From Symsagittifera roscoffensis (taxonomy: Eukaryota; Xenacoelomorpha; Acoela; Convolutidae): a DNA stretch of 64,000 nucleotides. The notes under the pieces are model-generated. The model saw only the letters and a program-made list of their open reading frames with translations, was not told the origin of the DNA and made no database searches. Location of the stretch: contig NC_087068.1 in the NCBI RefSeq assembly GCF_963678635.1, positions 54,654,467-54,718,466 on the forward strand, written 5' to 3'. How positions within the stretch are numbered: the stretch's first letter is position 1; every line of letters starts with the position of its first letter. The position numbers and the translations under genes are program-made. Shown here piece by piece: positions 34,361 to 44,082 of the stretch.

Positions 34361-35150
34361 CAAGAGTCAGGGACACTATCTCTTGTGTTTTTCTACCTCA
34401 AAACGGTCGGAGCCAATTCGGTTCGCTTGCGACATGAGACTAGAACCTGTTACAGCTTAAAGGCCACTCCCAAAATATCCCCGCACTCTAGAAAATAAGA
34501 ACGTCCCCATACTTAGGTCTCGAGATACCCAAAATACACGAACGCCGGGGTCGGAACAGGGTCGGAACAATCCGTTAAGTTACTTTTTATTAGACAGTTG
34601 AACTTTGATTCATTTCAGATGGATCAACCTAAAACTCGCCTTACCTCAACATAACAATCATAAAACACACTCGAGAAAATTAAATTAGGTACTTACATAG
34701 CAGCACACTCGAGAACTAGAGGTAACTAAATTAGTAAGCAACTTGAGAATGATCGGGGAATTAAGTTTTATCTCAAGAATGGAGTTTTGGTTCTGAACCA
34801 TTGGGACACTTCGTTTGCCAACCTTTCCACCGAAGGCTCACTCTGGTTCAGCTAGGTTCTGATCTTCTTTTGTAATCACTGTCTCATATATCAAGATAGG
34901 ACAGCTCTTCTCTCGTGGTTTTTATTGTTATCTTGGAAATTGCGAATAGCAATTTCCCGCTGTTTTTCTGTCATTTTTCCGAAATTGCCAATTCGGTCGT
35001 TCTGATCTTTTATTTTCTGTTTTCAGTTGTCGCGAGGAAACTGAGCATGACAGGCTCCATTCGAATTTTTGAAAAAAAAAAATTTCATTCCAAAACCACG
35101 TATTTTCGTGTTCCTCAAGGTCAAACTTCCAGATATGACCGACTGGCACA
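34357..35150 (-). repeat. 3' LTR of the 22.8-kb element
   Basis: 794 bp. Read on the minus strand it begins TGTGCCAGTCGGTC and ends GACTCTTGAGCA. It matches 56,343-57,167 at roughly 95% by eye. It lacks about 30 bp present in the other LTR, near 34,765, where an AAGTTT word is repeated. A TATA-like ATATATGAG lies on the minus strand near 34,890. The LTR pair differs enough that the insertion is not brand new. Confidence 0.88.
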
Positions 35151-35160
35151 TACTCCCCGG
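35151..35160 (-). promoter_or_regulatory. Polypurine tract next to 3' LTR
   Basis: On the minus strand CCGGGGAGTA directly precedes the LTR start TGTGCC, the position of the plus-strand primer in LTR elements. The same string precedes the LTR of the neighbouring element at 58,985-58,994. That shared position supports the assignment although the tract is short. Confidence 0.65.
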
Positions 35161-35588
35161 ACTCAAGATCGATGTCCTCATCGCGTGCTGCCGTCTGTCA
35201 GTGAATCCCCAGGAACCCGAGTGTTACTCAAGATACAGTGCCAGTGGTCATTTACAGAAGTTTGCAGCGGACTTAAGTTTATCTACACCCCAAAATTCAC
35301 AATCATGTAAAATTTTCACAATATCGCTAAACAGCAATCAAAATCTGCACACACCTGCATCTGTGAGTTTTCGCTTTTTAAGCTAGTAATTTAAAATTTC
35401 TTTTGTCCTATTCAATCAGGAAATTGTCATGCAGCATTTTGATTTATATAATAGATATAACATATAAATAACAATATCTCATTTCTTAAAATATCTTTTT
35501 GGTGAACCCAGATCTCATCCGAGTTCATCCTCGAGCCCCCTTCCCACTCAAGACTCAAGACTCTAGAATTTCCCTTTGAGCCACCGGC
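35161..35588 (-). other. 3' untranslated region of the 22.8-kb element
   Basis: 428 bp between the last stop codon and the polypurine tract. AT-rich, no ORF or recognisable structure. Confidence 0.6.
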
Positions 35589-37571
35589 TCACCTCGCGTT
35601 CTTCGCCTTCGAGGTACCAGACCCAGATGTATTCGACACCGTGATTTGTTTCAACAGTGCTTCTTCATCATCGGAGCTAATCACGATCTCCTCCCAAGCC
35701 TTCAGCTGTTCATAGGATCGCAACCACTCCCTTTGCTCCTGCAATCTCTTCGCTTGATTGGGTAAACTCTTCACTCTCGACTCTCGGTTCAAACAGAAGG
35801 AATTGTGAAGACTCAGGCTCACATTCTTCGCCAAGTCTTCCTCTAGTATCGACTCCCTCGCCTTGGTGTTGTTTCTAGACACTCTACCAATTCTTTTCCA
35901 CCCCGTCGTGATCGCCTTTCGGTGGGTCAGCAGAGGTCTCTTGAAGGTTTCCGGTCCTATCTCGGCCTGGAACTGTCGATACTCCTTTTGATGTTTCCTC
36001 ATATGATCCTTCGTTGCCATATATAACCAGGATGTTAATGTCGCTCGAAACCAAGGAAAGAACCTCATGCGGCTCCATACGTGTCTGACTTCCATTTGTA
36101 TGGCGAATACCTTGCATGCAGTCTCAAACAACTCAAGCCTCCTGCTGTAATCTATCGCGTAAATCGACTCTGCCGTTGGCGTCTTCGATTCCCGATACTT
36201 CGTTACATTTTCTTCAATCCATCGTAGAGCCAGCATCGTGCTCACCACCAAGATGGTCACCTTCTGCTGATGATCGGGCAGTCCTAACGACCTGATTTCT
36301 TCCACATCCCAGATCAGGCAGAGATTCGCGTGATCCGGATACCACACCGTTTGTGCCAGACAGTGGCATGGGCATTCCCCATGTGTGATTTCAATACTCC
36401 TAAGGTTGCGCTCTCCCGAGGCTTCCAGGAGATGTTCGAGCTCCATCGTCTTCTCGTGTATCGTATCGTTTTCCTCCACATTTGGAGCACCACCCACCGG
36501 TTTTGCGATCACGTTTTGCCTCTCGTGGTTACTCGTGTTCTCACTCTCCAAACTCAAGAGCTCTTCCCCCCAGATTTCACTCAAGTCATCCCTCTGCTCT
36601 CTCGGCACTGTTCCTCGGATTTTTCGCAACAACCTGTGTGAGTGATGCGACATCCGAGCCAACCTTACGCACTTGGGCACCGAGAAGGCTTTGTCTATCA
36701 ATACCCTCTGGCTGGACACCTCCACCATCGCCATGTGCAGTGGGTAGTGGCTGCCGCACAGGTTGGCCATAACTGACCCCACTAAGGACTTCGCATTTAG
36801 AGGCAGACCATAGGCGTCGCTCATGGGAAATCCCATTTCCGCTTCAAGTCCAACCTTCCAGCTCTTGATGTGTTTCTGGGTTACTTGCAACACCCCGGGC
36901 CATGACTCCACACTCAACGCGGTCACCAAGTGGTGTTCTGACTCTAGCCTCTCCAGTGACTGGAGACTGCACATTCTCGAGAAGAATCCCAGAGCTGTTG
37001 CTAGGTTCACCGTGGTACTCGCGTAGCACTCAGCCACGATCTGTATTTCGCTCTTCTCTCTTTCGGTAATGTCTTCAAACCAGGTGACTAGATCTTCTTT
37101 CTGGAAGGACTGTATCCTGACGCATGACCGTCCATCACAGGTGTGCTCGCCATTTCCACACGTCGAATCAAGACAACTGCCCGGCTCCATTTTCTTGACC
37201 GACCCTAGTCTACTCGTCGTTTCTTTTGACTCCTTCACCTGAGGCAGGATCAGTCGGTGCACTATGCCCAACGTTGCTAGATCTTCATCTTCCGTCGGTG
37301 CTAGCCTTACTCGCTCCGTGACTTCTTCGACTCGGGGTGGGCACCAGGGATGTGGGCACCAGGAGGGCCTCAGCAATTTCCACACCACTCCCAGGTTCGT
37401 GATTAGCATGCCATTCCCACTACCCATCTTCAGTTCAACTCTTTTACTTGAGCGCGGTACGCTTATCACCTCTGGTATCTTCTCGAGAATCAAACCCAAG
37501 CTAGGTCTCTCTCTCTCCACAGTGTCTATTTCCACTATCTTCTCTGTCCAGAACTTTAGTAGCTCCGCCAC
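35589..37571 (-). CDS. SGNH polyprotein, C-terminal Cys-motif region (660 codons)
   Basis: Unknown function. Close relatives are the C-terminal parts at 59,742-62,180 and, decayed, 22,437-24,421 and 30,533-31,960. Words kept across copies: SWCP near residue 75; GSCL....C near residue 132; FSVPKCVRLARMS; a CPCHCLAQT-WYP segment; PWFRA; and SL.LHNSFC-NRE near the C-terminus. In this copy the second word is a four-Cys array, C-x4-C-x6-C-x4-C, but the later Cys vary elsewhere. The tail is charged (SSDDEEALL). The first codons overlap the preceding ORF by 16 bases in another frame, while the related 59,742-62,180 ORF is continuous there. So this start is probably a frameshift point, not a true start. 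No signal peptide or membrane segment is seen. Confidence 0.7.
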   Translation of the reverse strand: MAELLKFWTEKIVEIDTVERERPSLGLILEKIPEVISVPRSSKRVELKMGSGNGMLITNLGVVWKLLRPSWCPHPWCPPRVEEVTERVRLAPTEDEDLATLGIVHRLILPQVKESKETTSRLGSVKKMEPGSCLDSTCGNGEHTCDGRSCVRIQSFQKEDLVTWFEDITEREKSEIQIVAECYASTTVNLATALGFFSRMCSLQSLERLESEHHLVTALSVESWPGVLQVTQKHIKSWKVGLEAEMGFPMSDAYGLPLNAKSLVGSVMANLCGSHYPLHMAMVEVSSQRVLIDKAFSVPKCVRLARMSHHSHRLLRKIRGTVPREQRDDLSEIWGEELLSLESENTSNHERQNVIAKPVGGAPNVEENDTIHEKTMELEHLLEASGERNLRSIEITHGECPCHCLAQTVWYPDHANLCLIWDVEEIRSLGLPDHQQKVTILVVSTMLALRWIEENVTKYRESKTPTAESIYAIDYSRRLELFETACKVFAIQMEVRHVWSRMRFFPWFRATLTSWLYMATKDHMRKHQKEYRQFQAEIGPETFKRPLLTHRKAITTGWKRIGRVSRNNTKARESILEEDLAKNVSLSLHNSFCLNRESRVKSLPNQAKRLQEQREWLRSYEQLKAWEEIVISSDDEEALLKQITVSNTSGSGTSKAKNAR

Positions 37572-39889
37572 CTCGTAGTTTCTGTGAGCAAGAAAGGGTT
37601 GTACGCCATCCCCATCACTCCAGACACATACTGGTACTCTCCCTTCTTATTGGGTTTCAAGTACTCTCCTGACGAGGCCAAGTTACGGTGCACGTCATGT
37701 TTCTCCTCGAACTTCTTGTTGTAGAATCTCCGTATCTCATCGAACTTCCTGTGGCTCTCTAGAAACTGCCTGGAGCCATCCTCCTTTTCTATCCCAGTAC
37801 TCTGGTACAATTTCAAGATGATTGTTGAGACTCTCCTTTCCATTGCGTTGCTACCAGTTGCTCTTTGCTGGCATGCTAGGATGGTGCTGTCAGTCATCAC
37901 CGACATTATCCACCTCAAGAAACAAGTAGCGTCTCTCCTCCTTGCCAGGCTCAAGCCTGAGTTATCCCTAGCCACGTGTTGCATCAATGTCTGATATATT
38001 TCTAGACCTTTTCCACCCAACTTCAACTTGTCGTGCGAGGTCAGCGTTTCCAACTCTATCCCCACCAGGCTCCAGGCGAACATCAATTGTCCTGCTGTTC
38101 TGACAAAGGGATTTGCCATCAATGGCGACGCCGATGCGGACGTCCTCATCGCTTCTTCAAAATAATCCCTCAACAAGTTCTGCCAAGTTCTCCTCAGATG
38201 GCTCCCCAATTCCAATTTGTTAATATCAGCCCTCTGCTGTGTAGCCCAGTTGCGTCGTTTGCGTGACACTCCACTGTCGAGTTTCTTTAGGCAGTCTTCC
38301 AATTCTTTCAATGTTTCCAGGGCCACCCACCATGGTCGGGAGGTGTTCCTCGTTTTATTCTTCTCGAGAGGATCGCTAGTTACTTGCTTCCCAGTGGCCT
38401 GATGTTCATTTGAGACCCATTCTTTGCCGACGTCCACTTCCCACGTCTGCCCGCTTGTCGAACCTCGTTTCATCTTTGTCCTCTGAGGCTTGAAGTCTTC
38501 TTCCATCGTCGAGTTGGTGGGAACCTCTATCTCTCTTTCTACCTCGAGCAGTTTCCTCGGTTCGTAGCTACTCTTGTAGACTGCTGTCTTCCATCGTGCC
38601 AGAACCATGGGGGCCGTCTCTCTCAAGTTTTTCTCCGAGACTGCATCCGCCGAAGGACTACCCCACCCTTCAACCTCTCTCTTTCTCTTGCGATACTTCG
38701 CGTCTTTCTTTGGGGGCGTTGCCGTTATCATCACTGATTCGACCTCTCTGTCTCCATCCAACCCTTCCAACTCTTGCTTACCCCCTGCTCGAGCCTTAAG
38801 GATATTAGTACTTTTAATTATATTACTAGTTTCAACCTTATCCCCCCTTACACTTTCAATTATTTTATTGACAGTTTTTTGTTTCAGAGTAGAGCTGTCT
38901 TTACATTCGTCTTCTTTGGTCTTCTGTGATGCCTTCCTCAACTCGACCATCTTGCTCAGGAGTTCTCTTCTAGCTTTCTCCTCCAGACCCGTCCTCATCA
39001 GGACAGGCTCTCCGAACTTCACCACTGTGTCCCACAGTTCCTCCTTGAATTCATCCAGTGTGATCTCGCCATCCACTTCTCGATTGAACTCGCTCAAGAA
39101 TTTTCGCCAAGCGTCCTCATCCAGAGTGCCTAGGAACATGGTCTTGTTTCCCTCGAAGGTATTCTTCTCCCTTTCTTCTGCGCTCAAGAGTATCATTCCC
39201 ATATTGGAAGTCTCACCCATCAGTGGCAACTCTAGATTTTTACGGGGAGATGAGGTCAGAGGTGGTGTGGGAGTGTCCGCCCAATTTTCTCCGCTCAGGT
39301 CCTTCAACAGCTCTTGAGTGGTGAATTCCTCCTCTGATGGTTTTGGTTCGGGCGTGTTCCCCACTTCCATATCTTCCCCTGCCTCGCTGAGAGTCTCATC
39401 CATGCTTTCTTCTCCTGATTCGACTCTTCTCCTCTCAAGGATCCTCCTGAATCGATCTTCTACAGGGCCGCTTCTTTTATCTCCAGGGGTGCCCACCGAC
39501 AGGGGTGATGGTGTCGTCGGATCTGGTTTCTTGTATTCCGTCAGAACCACATACAACGGGCCTGCTGCATCCAGCTCCTTCCCTTCCTGTCTCATCTCCA
39601 CCTGCTCCAGTCCATAAGGTGCCCGGTATCTTCTCGTGGCAAACTTCATCTCGTCCTTTAGTGCAATGTGTCCTTCTTCCACGATCATCCTGCCATCGTC
39701 CCACACCGGCAACATGTTCTCCAAACCCGTCCGCTCAAGCTTTCTCAAGACCTCTCGTATCTCGAATTTTGGGGGCAGTGAGCCTCTCATCTTCTTCGCT
39801 TGGGTCGTCCAGGAGTTTATTTTTATGTCACAGGTGTGAAAATAGACCGCTGCCTGCAGTGTAGCCGATGAATAGGGGATCCCAGCCAT
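37556..39889 (-). CDS. SGNH polyprotein, central disordered region (777 codons)
   Basis: Highly charged and rich in Ser/Thr/Pro/Lys/Glu for most of its length, so probably disordered. A compact conserved patch (MFLGTLDEDAW...DEFKEELWDTVV, about residues 248-285) also occurs at 29,340-29,460. The C-terminal third has a helical segment (VRTAGQLMFAWSLVGI) and YVSGVMGMAYNPF, both kept in the other copies. It overlaps the upstream ORF by 62 bases and the downstream ORF by 16. By homology the reading passes from one frame to the next inside both overlaps, so the ATG is unlikely to be a real start. No known domain recognised. Confidence 0.65.
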   Translation of the reverse strand: MAGIPYSSATLQAAVYFHTCDIKINSWTTQAKKMRGSLPPKFEIREVLRKLERTGLENMLPVWDDGRMIVEEGHIALKDEMKFATRRYRAPYGLEQVEMRQEGKELDAAGPLYVVLTEYKKPDPTTPSPLSVGTPGDKRSGPVEDRFRRILERRRVESGEESMDETLSEAGEDMEVGNTPEPKPSEEEFTTQELLKDLSGENWADTPTPPLTSSPRKNLELPLMGETSNMGMILLSAEEREKNTFEGNKTMFLGTLDEDAWRKFLSEFNREVDGEITLDEFKEELWDTVVKFGEPVLMRTGLEEKARRELLSKMVELRKASQKTKEDECKDSSTLKQKTVNKIIESVRGDKVETSNIIKSTNILKARAGGKQELEGLDGDREVESVMITATPPKKDAKYRKRKREVEGWGSPSADAVSEKNLRETAPMVLARWKTAVYKSSYEPRKLLEVEREIEVPTNSTMEEDFKPQRTKMKRGSTSGQTWEVDVGKEWVSNEHQATGKQVTSDPLEKNKTRNTSRPWWVALETLKELEDCLKKLDSGVSRKRRNWATQQRADINKLELGSHLRRTWQNLLRDYFEEAMRTSASASPLMANPFVRTAGQLMFAWSLVGIELETLTSHDKLKLGGKGLEIYQTLMQHVARDNSGLSLARRRDATCFLRWIMSVMTDSTILACQQRATGSNAMERRVSTIILKLYQSTGIEKEDGSRQFLESHRKFDEIRRFYNKKFEEKHDVHRNLASSGEYLKPNKKGEYQYVSGVMGMAYNPFLLTETTRWRSY

Positions 39890-41186
39890 CGGTGAATTCC
39901 CTCTGCTGCTCTTCCGCCGCTGCTCTTGCGAACAGGGACGGGACCACCAGGGAACTGTTCATTCCCAGAGTCATTCTCCTTACCGTTGGGAACTCTGGAA
40001 TGGTTGTTGGCAAGACTTCCTTCTCCAGTATTGCCTCTAGCTCCCTCTTCACCAACTCGAAGCTCTTCTTCCATGCAGGAATTCTCAAGACCTCTTGTCC
40101 ACTCGCCGTCAGGGGATTTAGGTTCCAGAATTTGGGGTAAGTTTCGATGGGACCCTCGCGTTTACCTCCCATCCTACACTGCAGTTGTCCTCGGAAATTG
40201 TACACCATCAATTCTTGATCTTTCACTTTTCCGAAGAGTACCGTGTTGCTCATTTGTGCCCTCAGCACCTCTTGCTGACACCAGTTGGGTGTCGTCCCAT
40301 CCAGTATGCTAATGAGGCTCAAGTGTGTCACGGAGTTACGATAAGCTGTCACCAGAAGATCTGGAAACGCGTATGTCACGGCCGGTCCATAAATACAGGT
40401 TACGACCTCCTCCGGTGCCCGGATTATCCCCATTGGGTCCGATCTCATTGCCAGGCACAGATCTGTCAACAGAGGCATGCCCCCATTCACTTTCCTCCAT
40501 TCATCTCTCGTCTTTGTATTCTTTTCCTCACCAGTCATGTGTCGGTTCTGCATCAGGAGGTACTCCACTAGCAGCGTCTTTAGCCCTGCAGCACACTTAT
40601 ATGAATAGGTGTCAAGGCTCGAATGGGTTTTTCCCATCGACAGGGGCTCCCCATATTTCGTTAGTCGATGTAATGACACCAGTTCACCATGGGTCAGGAG
40701 CACCTGTGCCAGATACCCGTCAATCCGGAGTGTTTCCACACCCCGACTGAAAATGTACGCAGGACCCATATTGAATAGGTACCTCGGGTAAACCAGGTAC
40801 AGTGCCAACAACAGGCTGATGGGCATGTTCAGGATTTCTTGTACAAAGGCTCCAAATATAGTCTCCTTTGCACTAAACACGCCAGCCATGAACTCCTTTC
40901 CCCAACAAGGACTCAAGAACTCAAGAATCTCGTAATCCCTCCTCGTCTTCAGCTCACCCTTTGCGTGCTCCCTCCAGAACCCTCCAATTGTGACCTCGTT
41001 GGCAACTGTGACGAACCTGGTCACCGTCATTTCCCTTTTCTCGGCCACTTCCAGCTGCTCCTCAAGAAAATCCCAGATTTGCTTCACAAGAGGTGGAGCA
41101 TTCTCCCTCGTCTTCTCCGTAGCGTTTTCCAACCTTGGTGTCAGGAATGGCCACCTGCCTCTTTCTTGTGTCAGTCGATACACCAT
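39828..41186 (-). CDS. SGNH polyprotein, helical region (452 codons)
   Basis: Predicted mainly helical. The first about 100 residues continue the section that follows SGNH domain 2 in the uninterrupted ORF at 62,217-63,872 (WPFLTPRLENA here, WLYLSPRLCTLG there). Later words TDLCLAMRSDPMGIIRAPEEVVT then CIYGPAVTY, and WDPLFIG, match units 1 and 2. It follows the 202-codon ORF after a gap of about 96 bp and lies in a different frame. No enzyme motif found. Hydrophobic stretches such as ISLLLALYLVYPRYLF could be buried helices or one membrane-associated segment. Confidence 0.66.
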   Translation of the reverse strand: MVYRLTQERGRWPFLTPRLENATEKTRENAPPLVKQIWDFLEEQLEVAEKREMTVTRFVTVANEVTIGGFWREHAKGELKTRRDYEILEFLSPCWGKEFMAGVFSAKETIFGAFVQEILNMPISLLLALYLVYPRYLFNMGPAYIFSRGVETLRIDGYLAQVLLTHGELVSLHRLTKYGEPLSMGKTHSSLDTYSYKCAAGLKTLLVEYLLMQNRHMTGEEKNTKTRDEWRKVNGGMPLLTDLCLAMRSDPMGIIRAPEEVVTCIYGPAVTYAFPDLLVTAYRNSVTHLSLISILDGTTPNWCQQEVLRAQMSNTVLFGKVKDQELMVYNFRGQLQCRMGGKREGPIETYPKFWNLNPLTASGQEVLRIPAWKKSFELVKRELEAILEKEVLPTTIPEFPTVRRMTLGMNSSLVVPSLFARAAAEEQQREFTDGWDPLFIGYTAGSGLFSHL

Positions 41187-41282
41187 CGACTCCAGTTGCT
41201 TCTCTGTTGCGGCTACGTTCTATCTTTCATTGCTCGGTCCACTGGACTTACTGGTGGAGCTTGTGATAGTCAATTCCATGCT

Positions 41283-41891
41283 TCAAAACCACAGGCTGGC
41301 CGCCAGGTGGGTTATTATTAGATGACCTTCCTCTATAACCGGACTGAGCTTGAGTTGTCTGGCGAAGTTCGATATCTCCAGCAAGAGGACCTCGTCCAAT
41401 ACCATGAGGATGTCTGCTAACTCGTAGAAGCCGCTCAACGCGTGGGACACATCCGCCCACGCCGCCGCCAGTTCTGACTTGCGAAGCCTCAAGTCCGTCG
41501 GTTCCAACTCCCGATTGGGAGCTGCCATCAGGATACGCCATCCATTCCCCTCGGCTATCAAGATCAAGACCGCATATACAAATTGAAGGGCGGGAGGCAT
41601 GCTCGCGTACCCGGGGGACGTCGTGAACACCACTCTTGTCTTGGAACCAAATCGTGAGGTAACGTTCTCCTGTACCTCATTCATCGCTGCAAATAACGTC
41701 TGGATAGCTTCCCAGATTCTCTTCGGCGCTGGTTCATCGCCCTTGAGCTGCTTAAGAAACCCCGTCGCATGCAGGTGGCCATTCATTCCCGCAAACATTA
41801 GTAGCTCGGGCTCGCAAGGCATCTCCGATTTTATTGCTACCATCAAGGTCAACATTCGGTTCAGCTCAGCTCCTGGCAGTGAGTATATCAA
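41283..41891 (-). CDS. SGNH polyprotein, second SGNH-like domain (202 codons)
   Basis: Central part of the second SGNH-like domain: MFAGMNGHLHATGF stands where an SGNH block III (GxND) would be, followed by FTTSPGYASMPPALQFVYAVL and, near the end, IEEGHLIITHLAASLWF at the block V (DxxH) position. In sister copies these read AGSNDHLQSRG and DDDHLL, so this copy has lost the Asp of block III and the D of block V. The block I equivalent (VAGSDS) lies in the preceding ORF, before a TGA at 41,901-41,903. Likely a non-catalytic, possibly binding, SGNH fold. That is inference from motif order only. Confidence 0.62.
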   Translation of the reverse strand: MIYSLPGAELNRMLTLMVAIKSEMPCEPELLMFAGMNGHLHATGFLKQLKGDEPAPKRIWEAIQTLFAAMNEVQENVTSRFGSKTRVVFTTSPGYASMPPALQFVYAVLILIAEGNGWRILMAAPNRELEPTDLRLRKSELAAAWADVSHALSGFYELADILMVLDEVLLLEISNFARQLKLSPVIEEGHLIITHLAASLWF

Positions 41892-41900
41892 AGTCTCCGG

Positions 41901-43355
41901 TCAGAACAACTTGGGAAACGTTCCCTCGGAGTCCGATCCCGCAACGATGACCACCCTCGCAGCAGCTGGATCTGCTCTGTCGTAAACTTCCAAGGTCTTG
42001 GCCAATCGGGTGCTCCCACAAGGTTTCCCGTATCTAGGATCGTCTGCCAACCTCGTGCCTTCATAAGCAGCATCCGGCAGTTCCATTTCCCTTGGGTCCA
42101 ACAGTTTGTCCACCACCCTCAACTGTGCTGGAGTTGCCAACCTAATGCTGGCAATGCTCGTTCGATGTTTGGGGGGCTCCACTATTAATCCCGGACTCCC
42201 CAGCAACTTGAGAGGCCTGTAATTGATGGGTCCCATCACCGATTTCGTTGGAATCCCAGTCAGATCCGCCGTCTCCATGATTTTCGCTCTTGAGAAATGC
42301 GTCTCGTGAGCCTTCAACCAGTCCACGCACTGGTGTCTACCCAAGTCTTCATGTGACACTCGCTCGAGACCCAAAGCTTCTGCCAGCTCTTGCCTGCACT
42401 CCAGATCTTCCAAGTCCAGCTCCTTTACCTTCTCCAGATATCTCGACCGACTGGTCTCCGCCGGTCTCTCCACCCTCTTGTTCTCCACCACTACCACCGA
42501 GGATACTACCTCGTCCTCCATGGGTGCGGCACCTGGTAATCTGGTCCGGCTGCTCCTTGAGCTGTCTCTAGAACCGGTCGTCGCTCCCAGGCGACTGGAT
42601 AAGTTTCTTGAGTTAAAGAAAGGCGGATTTGGAGGTGGCCCGAATGTGAATTGGGCCGTCTCCAGCAACTCTGCCTCCAACGCGCTTATGTGCCTTTGGA
42701 AGACATCATTCAACCATTCCATCCCCCTAGGCCTGTCAAAGTGGATCCCGTCTGAGGATGCATCGTCGGGGAAAGCAGATCGCTCCATCTGCTCGGCTAC
42801 GTCCAGTAATCCAACGGGAAGGACACTCCTTTGATGTATTTGCCTGATTATTTCGTTCGGGTTTCGCACCTTCGTGTTTATTTCTATCGCGTGTTGGTCC
42901 GCCTTCATGTTGTAGGGGATGGTACACACCGTGTGAATGGCAGGATCCATTTGAATCCGCAATTCCTCGAGGATGCAGCTCATCTTGTCACGTAGCTTCA
43001 TTACCTTCCTGGACTCCCCCCTGGACACGTCATTCGTCCCGATCATTAGGGTCACCGTGTACACTCTTGCCATCCCTAGCATCTCAAGTGTTGCCAACAT
43101 CTGTGACGTCGCAGCTCCAGCGAAACTCAAGATCCCCGTTTGCCAATGTGATTGAATCCGGGTCAGCAAACGCAGCAGGCTGTCCCCTACGATTAGGTGG
43201 ACTGCCCCCTCTGGCACACGTGGCTGCGTGAGGTATTCCACCCAAGCCGCGTCATGGAAGCAATCCCTCCTGACTCTTTGTGCCGTGCTCCAATCCATGC
43301 GATTGTGCCTGTGGTATCTGCCTTCCGTGTTTTCTTGTAGCTTGAGATACCACAC
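41901..43355 (-). CDS. SGNH hydrolase domain of the polyprotein (484 codons)
   Basis: Contains a complete SGNH/GDSL hydrolase motif set: VGDSLLR (G57-D58-S59, nucleophile Ser), FAGAATSQ (block II Gly80), MIGTNDVSRG (GTND 106-109, oxyanion Asn108), and SDGIHFD (D202-H205, catalytic Asp and His). Domain length of about 170 residues fits the family, whose members are esterases or lipases acting on acyl or acetyl esters. The substrate here is unknown. A Pro/Arg-rich linker and the conserved ...DW.. ..GP.N.RPL module follow, and the ORF ends VIVAGSDSEGTF.KLF at a TGA. That position is Trp in the related ORF at 62,217-63,872. The N-terminus overlaps the coiled-coil ORF by 104 bases in another frame; copy A is continuous there, so the start shown is a frameshift artefact or recoding point. 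Confidence 0.82.
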   Translation of the reverse strand: MWYLKLQENTEGRYHRHNRMDWSTAQRVRRDCFHDAAWVEYLTQPRVPEGAVHLIVGDSLLRLLTRIQSHWQTGILSFAGAATSQMLATLEMLGMARVYTVTLMIGTNDVSRGESRKVMKLRDKMSCILEELRIQMDPAIHTVCTIPYNMKADQHAIEINTKVRNPNEIIRQIHQRSVLPVGLLDVAEQMERSAFPDDASSDGIHFDRPRGMEWLNDVFQRHISALEAELLETAQFTFGPPPNPPFFNSRNLSSRLGATTGSRDSSRSSRTRLPGAAPMEDEVVSSVVVVENKRVERPAETSRSRYLEKVKELDLEDLECRQELAEALGLERVSHEDLGRHQCVDWLKAHETHFSRAKIMETADLTGIPTKSVMGPINYRPLKLLGSPGLIVEPPKHRTSIASIRLATPAQLRVVDKLLDPREMELPDAAYEGTRLADDPRYGKPCGSTRLAKTLEVYDRADPAAARVVIVAGSDSEGTFPKLF

Positions 43356-44046
43356 TCCTGATAGGTTGCTCCCTCCACGTCAGGGGTAACTCCACTCTTG
43401 CCGGGCTCTCACGATTCCTTAGTTGTAGCCTCTCGTTCAATTCTTTCAGACGTGACAAGCTGCCGCTCACCTGACTACCGCTCGGTGTTGAACTTGGGGT
43501 ATACCCAGGCAGTGCGACGTTCATCAATGGACGTATCCTTTGTGTCTCTAGGCCACGCAGGGAGGACGTTGACTCAGTTGGTATCCATACCTCCAACCCC
43601 TCATTCATATGCTCCTGAGCCGCGCGGTCAAGCTTAAATCGTCCCTTCGATCTGGAAGCTTCATCCACCTCCATACGCGACTCTGGACTTGAGCCGGTAG
43701 CCATTCGCTCCTTGGGCCTGGCTCCCTTCTGCATATCGAGCTCGCGTTGTTTTTGCTGGATTCTCTCAAGTTCCGACTTCAGCTGTTCACAATTCGCGGC
43801 ATTCTCTCGCACCCTTTGTTCTTGTAGATGCTCGGCCTTCAGCATATTAAGTTCCCTCCGCGCTTGGTCGTTTTCGACGACCGCTTGATCTCTCTCCAGA
43901 TTATCCTGATCTCTCTCAAGCTTCTCTTGATCCCGGTCGAGGTTCGCTTTGTTCCTCTCCCGCTGAGTCCTCTCAAGTTCTCTCTTCAGAATACTGAGGT
44001 CCGGATACGCTTCTCCCGTTTGTTGCGCTCGCGTCATCGATGGCAT
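43252..44046 (-). CDS. SGNH polyprotein, coiled-coil region (264 codons)
   Basis: Residues about 20-110 are strongly heptad-like and charged (LERDQDNLERDQ, LNMLKAEHLQEQR, LKSELERIQQKQ), predicting a long coiled coil for self-association. A Ser/Pro/Arg-rich segment follows. Copy A has a comparable coiled coil at 14,960-15,150 directly upstream of its SGNH domain and in one frame. Here the frame changes near 43,350, and the last about 35 codons of this ORF are probably out of frame with the protein. Confidence 0.68.
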   Translation of the reverse strand: MPSMTRAQQTGEAYPDLSILKRELERTQRERNKANLDRDQEKLERDQDNLERDQAVVENDQARRELNMLKAEHLQEQRVRENAANCEQLKSELERIQQKQRELDMQKGARPKERMATGSSPESRMEVDEASRSKGRFKLDRAAQEHMNEGLEVWIPTESTSSLRGLETQRIRPLMNVALPGYTPSSTPSGSQVSGSLSRLKELNERLQLRNRESPARVELPLTWREQPIRSVVSQATRKHGRQIPQAQSHGLEHGTKSQEGLLP

Positions 44047-44082
44047 CTGACTCGTGCTCTGGCCCGTAGATCTTGCTGTTGG

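Noticed and set aside
38607-39317. 236-codon + strand ORF (and the 290-codon one at 45,359-46,231, 231-codon at 15,413-16,108, 219-codon at 61,960-62,619)
   Set aside because: Antisense shadows of the polyprotein and integrase frames; Ser/Leu-rich composition typical of the complement of charged coding sequence.
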